In this document: piece after piece, positions 13,960 through 16,868 of the stretch
Layout: each line of letters opens with the position of its first letter
Numbering within the stretch: position 1 is the stretch's first letter
Source: an uncultured Gammaproteobacteria bacterium
GTDB lineage: Bacteria > Pseudomonadota > Gammaproteobacteria > SZUA-140
DNA: 16,868 bases
Direction: 5' to 3'
NCBI GenBank assembly: GCA_945788675.1
Contig: CALZMY010000262.1
Location: forward strand, 1-16,868
Position numbers and translations under genes: made by a program
The notes under the pieces: model-generated
The model's database searches: none
The model's input: the letters and a program-made list of their open reading frames with translations, nothing else
Told to the model about the DNA's origin: nothing

Positions 13960-15403
13960 ACATATCAACCATAGCGACGACAACCGACAGGCGCCACCCG
14001 ATCAATTGCTAGTCGATATCGCCGACTATGTCTGCGAGTACCATGGCGCGAGTGATGAGGCGTTCGAGACCGCACGCTACAGCCTGTTCGATGCACTCGG
14101 TTGTGGCATCCTTGCATTGCAGACGGCTGAGTGTCGACAACGGCTCGGCCCAATCGTCCCCGGTGCGACACTCACTGACGGTGTGCCGGTACCTGGCACA
14201 GCTTATCAGCTCGACCCGGTACAGGCTGCGTTTAACATCGGCACACTGGTACGCTGGCTCGATTACAACGACACGTGGCTCGCTGCTGAATGGGGCCATC
14301 CATCCGATAACCTCGGTGCAATTCTCGCCTGTGCCGACTACCGCAACCGTCATATGGGAAATAATGCTCCGCCTTTGACGATGCGCGATGTTTGTAATGC
14401 GATGATCCAGGCTTATGAAATTCAGGGGATACTGGCACTGGAGAACAGCTTCAACCGCCTCGGCATCGATCACGTCATCCTGGTCAAGATCGCCTCCACC
14501 GCCGTGGCAACAAGGCTTCTTGGCGGGGATCGACAGATGATCGTCAACGCCCTCTCCAATGCGTGGATTGATGGCGGTACGCTACGCAGCTATCGCCACG
14601 CCCCCAATACCGGCTGGCGAAAATCATGGGCCGCTGGTGATGCAAGCGCACGCGCCGTACGCCATGCATTGATGGCGATCAACGGCGAAATGGGCTACCC
14701 CAACACACTCACGACACCACAGTGGGGATTTCAGGATGTCACCTTTAATGGTCAGCCACTGACCGTCGAAAGAGCCTTTGGTTGTTATGTAATGGAGAAC
14801 ATACTCTTCAAGGTCAGCTACCCAGTCGAGTTCCACGCCCAGACGGCGGTCGAGTGTGCCGTACAGTTGTTCGATAAGGTAAACCCCAGGCTGAAGCAGA
14901 TCGAGCGAATCGAACTCTTCACCCAGGAAGCGGCAATGCGCATCATCAATAAGACAGGGCCACTGCACAACCCTGCCGACCGTGATCACTCGCTGCAGTA
15001 TGCCGTCGCCATTGCGCTACTCTTCGGTACACTGGAGAGCAATCACTACAGCGACGAGATCGCCGCCGATCCTCGTATTGATCAATTGCGTGACATGATG
15101 CAGGTCGTTGAAGAAAAGCGTTTCAGCGATGATTACCTCGATCCAGAGAAACGCGCCATCGGCAACCGCGTCGTTATCCACCTGGATGACGGCACTGTTG
15201 AAGAGGCGTGCATCGAATACCCCATTGGCCACCGTCGTCGACGCAGTGATGCCTACCCACTGCTGGAACTTAAATTCCATCACAATCTGTCATACCACTA
15301 CCCGGCAACACAAACTACGCCGCTGACAGAGCTGATACTGGATCAGGAAAAGTTGTTTACAATGCCAGTAAATCACTTCATGACGCTGTGGGCTAAAAGA
15401 TAA
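13952..15403 (+). CDS. prpD: 2-methylcitrate dehydratase
   Basis: MmgE/PrpD-family, iron-sulfur-independent dehydratase that converts 2-methylcitrate to 2-methyl-cis-aconitate. It has 483 residues, the same length as E. coli PrpD, and can be followed alongside it from end to end. Shared blocks include LDPVQAAFNIG, RWLDYNDTWLAAEWGHPSDN, ALENSFNRLGIDHV, YRHAPNTGWRKSWAAGDA, NPADRDHSLQY and DPEKRAIGNR. It has the two-domain layout with an all-helical N-terminal domain and a C-terminal alpha/beta lid from about 280. It starts inside the end of prpC (8-base overlap) with a weak Shine-Dalgarno, suggesting coupled translation. PrpD usually needs a standard aconitase (AcnB or AcnA) to hydrate its product; neither that nor the alternative AcnD/PrpF pair is in the window. 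Confidence 0.97.
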   Translation: MSEHINHSDDNRQAPPDQLLVDIADYVCEYHGASDEAFETARYSLFDALGCGILALQTAECRQRLGPIVPGATLTDGVPVPGTAYQLDPVQAAFNIGTLVRWLDYNDTWLAAEWGHPSDNLGAILACADYRNRHMGNNAPPLTMRDVCNAMIQAYEIQGILALENSFNRLGIDHVILVKIASTAVATRLLGGDRQMIVNALSNAWIDGGTLRSYRHAPNTGWRKSWAAGDASARAVRHALMAINGEMGYPNTLTTPQWGFQDVTFNGQPLTVERAFGCYVMENILFKVSYPVEFHAQTAVECAVQLFDKVNPRLKQIERIELFTQEAAMRIINKTGPLHNPADRDHSLQYAVAIALLFGTLESNHYSDEIAADPRIDQLRDMMQVVEEKRFSDDYLDPEKRAIGNRVVIHLDDGTVEEACIEYPIGHRRRRSDAYPLLELKFHHNLSYHYPATQTTPLTELILDQEKLFTMPVNHFMTLWAKR

Positions 15404-15415
15404 ACGGAGCCAATA

Positions 15416-15904
15416 ATGTCTGAACATGAATACTTCCAGCACGCAATGCCCGGCGATGTCTGCTTTGGCTGCGGTAGTGATAACGCAGCTGGCCTCAAGA
15501 TACATAGTTACTGGCAAGGTGATGAAGGAGTCTGTCGCTGGCGACCTGAGAAACACCATGTAGGGTGGGATGGCGTCACCTGCGGCGGCATCATCGCGAC
15601 GCTGATCGACTGCCACTGCATGGCGACGGCGATGGCGACGGCTATTCGTAACGAAGGACGACCGTTGATGTCCGAACCCCACTATCGATTTGCCACCGGC
15701 ATGCTCAACATCAAATATCTCGCCCCGACCCCCAATGATCAGCAGCTCGAACTACGTGCCCACGTCACCGAGGTCAAAAACGAAAAAAAATATACGCTCA
15801 CGTGCGCGCTCTATGCAGCTGGAATAAAAACCGCTGAAGCGACTGTGGTCGCCTTTCTGGTACATCGCAGCGATCAACCCGACAACGATTCGGCCTTCAG
15901 TTGA
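15416..15904 (+). CDS. PaaI-like hotdog-fold thioesterase
   Basis: A 162-residue single-domain hotdog protein of the PaaI-thioesterase type, which hydrolyses acyl-CoA to free acid and CoA. It has the N-terminal cysteine pair CFGCGSDNAAGLKI (16-29) seen in one PaaI subgroup. The hotdog core helix is CGGIIATLIDCHCMATAM (56-73) with Asp65, and the later strand is MLNIKYLAPTP (96-106). The ATG lies 12 bases after prpD with ACGGAG upstream, so it is the last gene of the operon. A plausible role (inference) is to release CoA from surplus propionyl-CoA or other acyl-CoA when the cycle is saturated; phenylacetate-type or unrelated substrates cannot be excluded. It has seven cysteines in total, a high number for its size. 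Confidence 0.85.
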   Translation: MSEHEYFQHAMPGDVCFGCGSDNAAGLKIHSYWQGDEGVCRWRPEKHHVGWDGVTCGGIIATLIDCHCMATAMATAIRNEGRPLMSEPHYRFATGMLNIKYLAPTPNDQQLELRAHVTEVKNEKKYTLTCALYAAGIKTAEATVVAFLVHRSDQPDNDSAFS

Positions 15905-15945
15905 TTGACGTGGTTCGTTCCGCAACATATCTACACAATATATAT

Positions 15946-16054
15946 GTAGCCCGGGCTGAGCTTACAGCAAAACCCGGGAGGCTAGTGGCACCGTTCCCCC
16001 TGTTTTACCCTAAGGGCACTTTCTTTGGGCGCGCGTAAGATCAGCCCGGGCTAC
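15946..16054. mobile_element. 109-base MITE/REP-like element with terminal inverted repeats
   Basis: The ends GTAGCCCGGGCTGA (15946-15959) and TCAGCCCGGGCTAC (16041-16054) are perfect 14-base inverted repeats. The match extends inward to 19 of 20 bases (CTTAC on both arms). The interior is GC-rich with a second CCCGGG (REP-like hairpin TAGCCCGGG...CCCGGGAGGCTA on the left arm) and CCCTAAGGG. It stands in an AT-rich intergenic region and has no coding capacity, as expected for a non-autonomous miniature element or paired REP unit. No clear target-site duplication is visible in the flanks. Only one copy is in this window, so repetition is inferred from structure. Confidence 0.7.
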
Positions 16055-16138
16055 TCCATGCATTATTATAATTATTTAAGAAGCTATATCAGAGGTTCCT
16101 TTGCTTACATCCCATGCAATTAATGACATAATCAAACC

Positions 16139-16868
16139 ATGCCACTCACCTACACAAAATACCTGAAGATCGATGAGTTGCTGGCACTACAGCTACCGTT
16201 ATCAGACGACCCTGAACACGATGAGATGCTGTTTATCATCACCCATCAGGTCTATGAGCTGTGGTTCAAACAGATCATCCATGAACTTGCCGATTTTCAA
16301 GCGGCACTTTCACAACAGAATCTACCCATTGCACTACGTAATCTGAAACGTGTACTGCATATCCTCAAGGTGTTAGTGGCACAGGTAGATATCATCGAGA
16401 CCCTCAGTCCGGTCTCATTCCGCGCCTTTCGTGACCGCCTCGAAAGTGCCAGTGGTTTTCAGTCGGCACAGTTTCGCGAGATCGAGTTCATGCTTGGCAG
16501 ACGCAATCCCAATGTCTTCGCCCATTATCCGCAGGGACTGCCCGCGCGTAAACGTCTCGAAACACTGCTGCAACAGCCCAGCCTGTGGGATACCTTTTTG
16601 CACTATCTGAACGACAGTGGCTACCCAATACCGGAATCGGAACTCACGCGCAATGTATCAGCGCCGCCTGAACTCAATCAAGCGGTACAGGAACAGCTGA
16701 TCAAAATCTACAAAGATGAATCACTGCTGACACAGCTCTGTGAACATCTGATCGACCTCGACGAAGGACTGCAGGAGTGGCGCTATCGCCACATTAAGAT
16801 GGTTGAGCGCACCATCGGCAACAAGATCGGCACCGGCGGCTCTGGTGGCACCAGCTATCTCTACAAGA
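16139..16868 (+). CDS. kynA: Tryptophan 2,3-dioxygenase, N-terminal part, cut by the window edge
   Basis: Heme enzyme that opens the indole ring of L-tryptophan to N-formylkynurenine, the first step of the kynurenine pathway. 243 codons are visible. The substrate-pocket block FIITHQVYELWFKQIIHEL has Phe32 and His36, corresponding to F51/H55 of the Xanthomonas enzyme. FRDRLESASGFQSAQFREIE follows, with Arg98 near the carboxylate site. The heme-ligand segment is RHIKMVERTIG with His218, and the start of the C-terminal GTGGSGGTSYL loop is present before the sequence ends. The start MPLTYTKYLKIDELL matches the family; its Shine-Dalgarno is weak. It lies 234 bases after the thioesterase, behind an inverted-repeat element, so it probably has its own promoter (a TATAAT is at 16067-16072 without a good -35). 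The last part of the protein lies beyond the right edge. Confidence 0.96.
   Translation, partial: MPLTYTKYLKIDELLALQLPLSDDPEHDEMLFIITHQVYELWFKQIIHELADFQAALSQQNLPIALRNLKRVLHILKVLVAQVDIIETLSPVSFRAFRDRLESASGFQSAQFREIEFMLGRRNPNVFAHYPQGLPARKRLETLLQQPSLWDTFLHYLNDSGYPIPESELTRNVSAPPELNQAVQEQLIKIYKDESLLTQLCEHLIDLDEGLQEWRYRHIKMVERTIGNKIGTGGSGGTSYLYK

Noticed and set aside
15905..15933. Sigma-70 promoter TTGACG-N17-TATCTA before the inverted-repeat element
   Set aside because: The -35 is good but the -10 matches the consensus at only half of its positions.
1..16868. Defence island, CRISPR array, prophage or toxin-antitoxin pair
   Set aside because: All long frames are accounted for by housekeeping, stress and catabolic genes, and no spaced repeats or integrase-like proteins were seen.

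Overview
The window is chromosomal DNA of a gammaproteobacterium. The left half holds the sigma-E module in the Pseudomonas-like order rpoE-rseA-rseB-rseC-mucD followed by lepA, all on the minus strand. The right half is catabolic and on the plus strand. No rRNA, tRNA, CRISPR array, transposase or phage gene was seen, and base and codon use look even throughout. Species cannot be named from this sequence.

Layout. 1-686 is the start of lepA (minus, cut by the window edge), separated from mucD by a strong terminator at 726-762. 827-5189 (minus) is the envelope-stress operon: sigma factor RpoE, anti-sigma RseA, its regulator RseB, inner-membrane RseC and the periplasmic protease MucD. 5190-5564 is a divergent AT-rich intergenic region. 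5565-6437 is hslO (Hsp33), and 6593-8518 is a large FadE/VLCAD-type acyl-CoA dehydrogenase.

8712-15904 is a tightly packed operon of seven genes: E1 alpha, E1 beta and E2 of a 2-oxoacid dehydrogenase complex, prpB, prpC, prpD and a hotdog-fold thioesterase. Four of the six junctions overlap; the other two gaps are 21 and 12 bases. 15946-16054 is a 109-base MITE-like element with near-perfect terminal inverted repeats. 16139 to the right edge is the start of tryptophan 2,3-dioxygenase (kynA).

How the genes may work together (inference). The E1/E2 complex would turn an amino-acid-derived 2-oxoacid into an acyl-CoA. If the product is propionyl-CoA (from 2-oxobutyrate), or is converted to it (from branched-chain oxoacids), PrpC condenses it with oxaloacetate, PrpD dehydrates the 2-methylcitrate, an aconitase encoded elsewhere rehydrates it, and PrpB splits 2-methylisocitrate into succinate and pyruvate. 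The same E1/E2 could instead oxidise the pyruvate made by PrpB. The upstream acyl-CoA dehydrogenase and downstream kynA fit a region for breakdown of acyl chains and amino acids. E3 (lipoamide dehydrogenase), a PrpR-type regulator, PrpE, AcnD and PrpF are all absent from the window.

The most unusual points are the joining of a 2-oxoacid dehydrogenase with the methylcitrate cycle in one operon, an E2 whose active-site HRxxDG motif reads HRCVTG, and the inverted-repeat element before kynA. No clearly new defence or mobile system was found.
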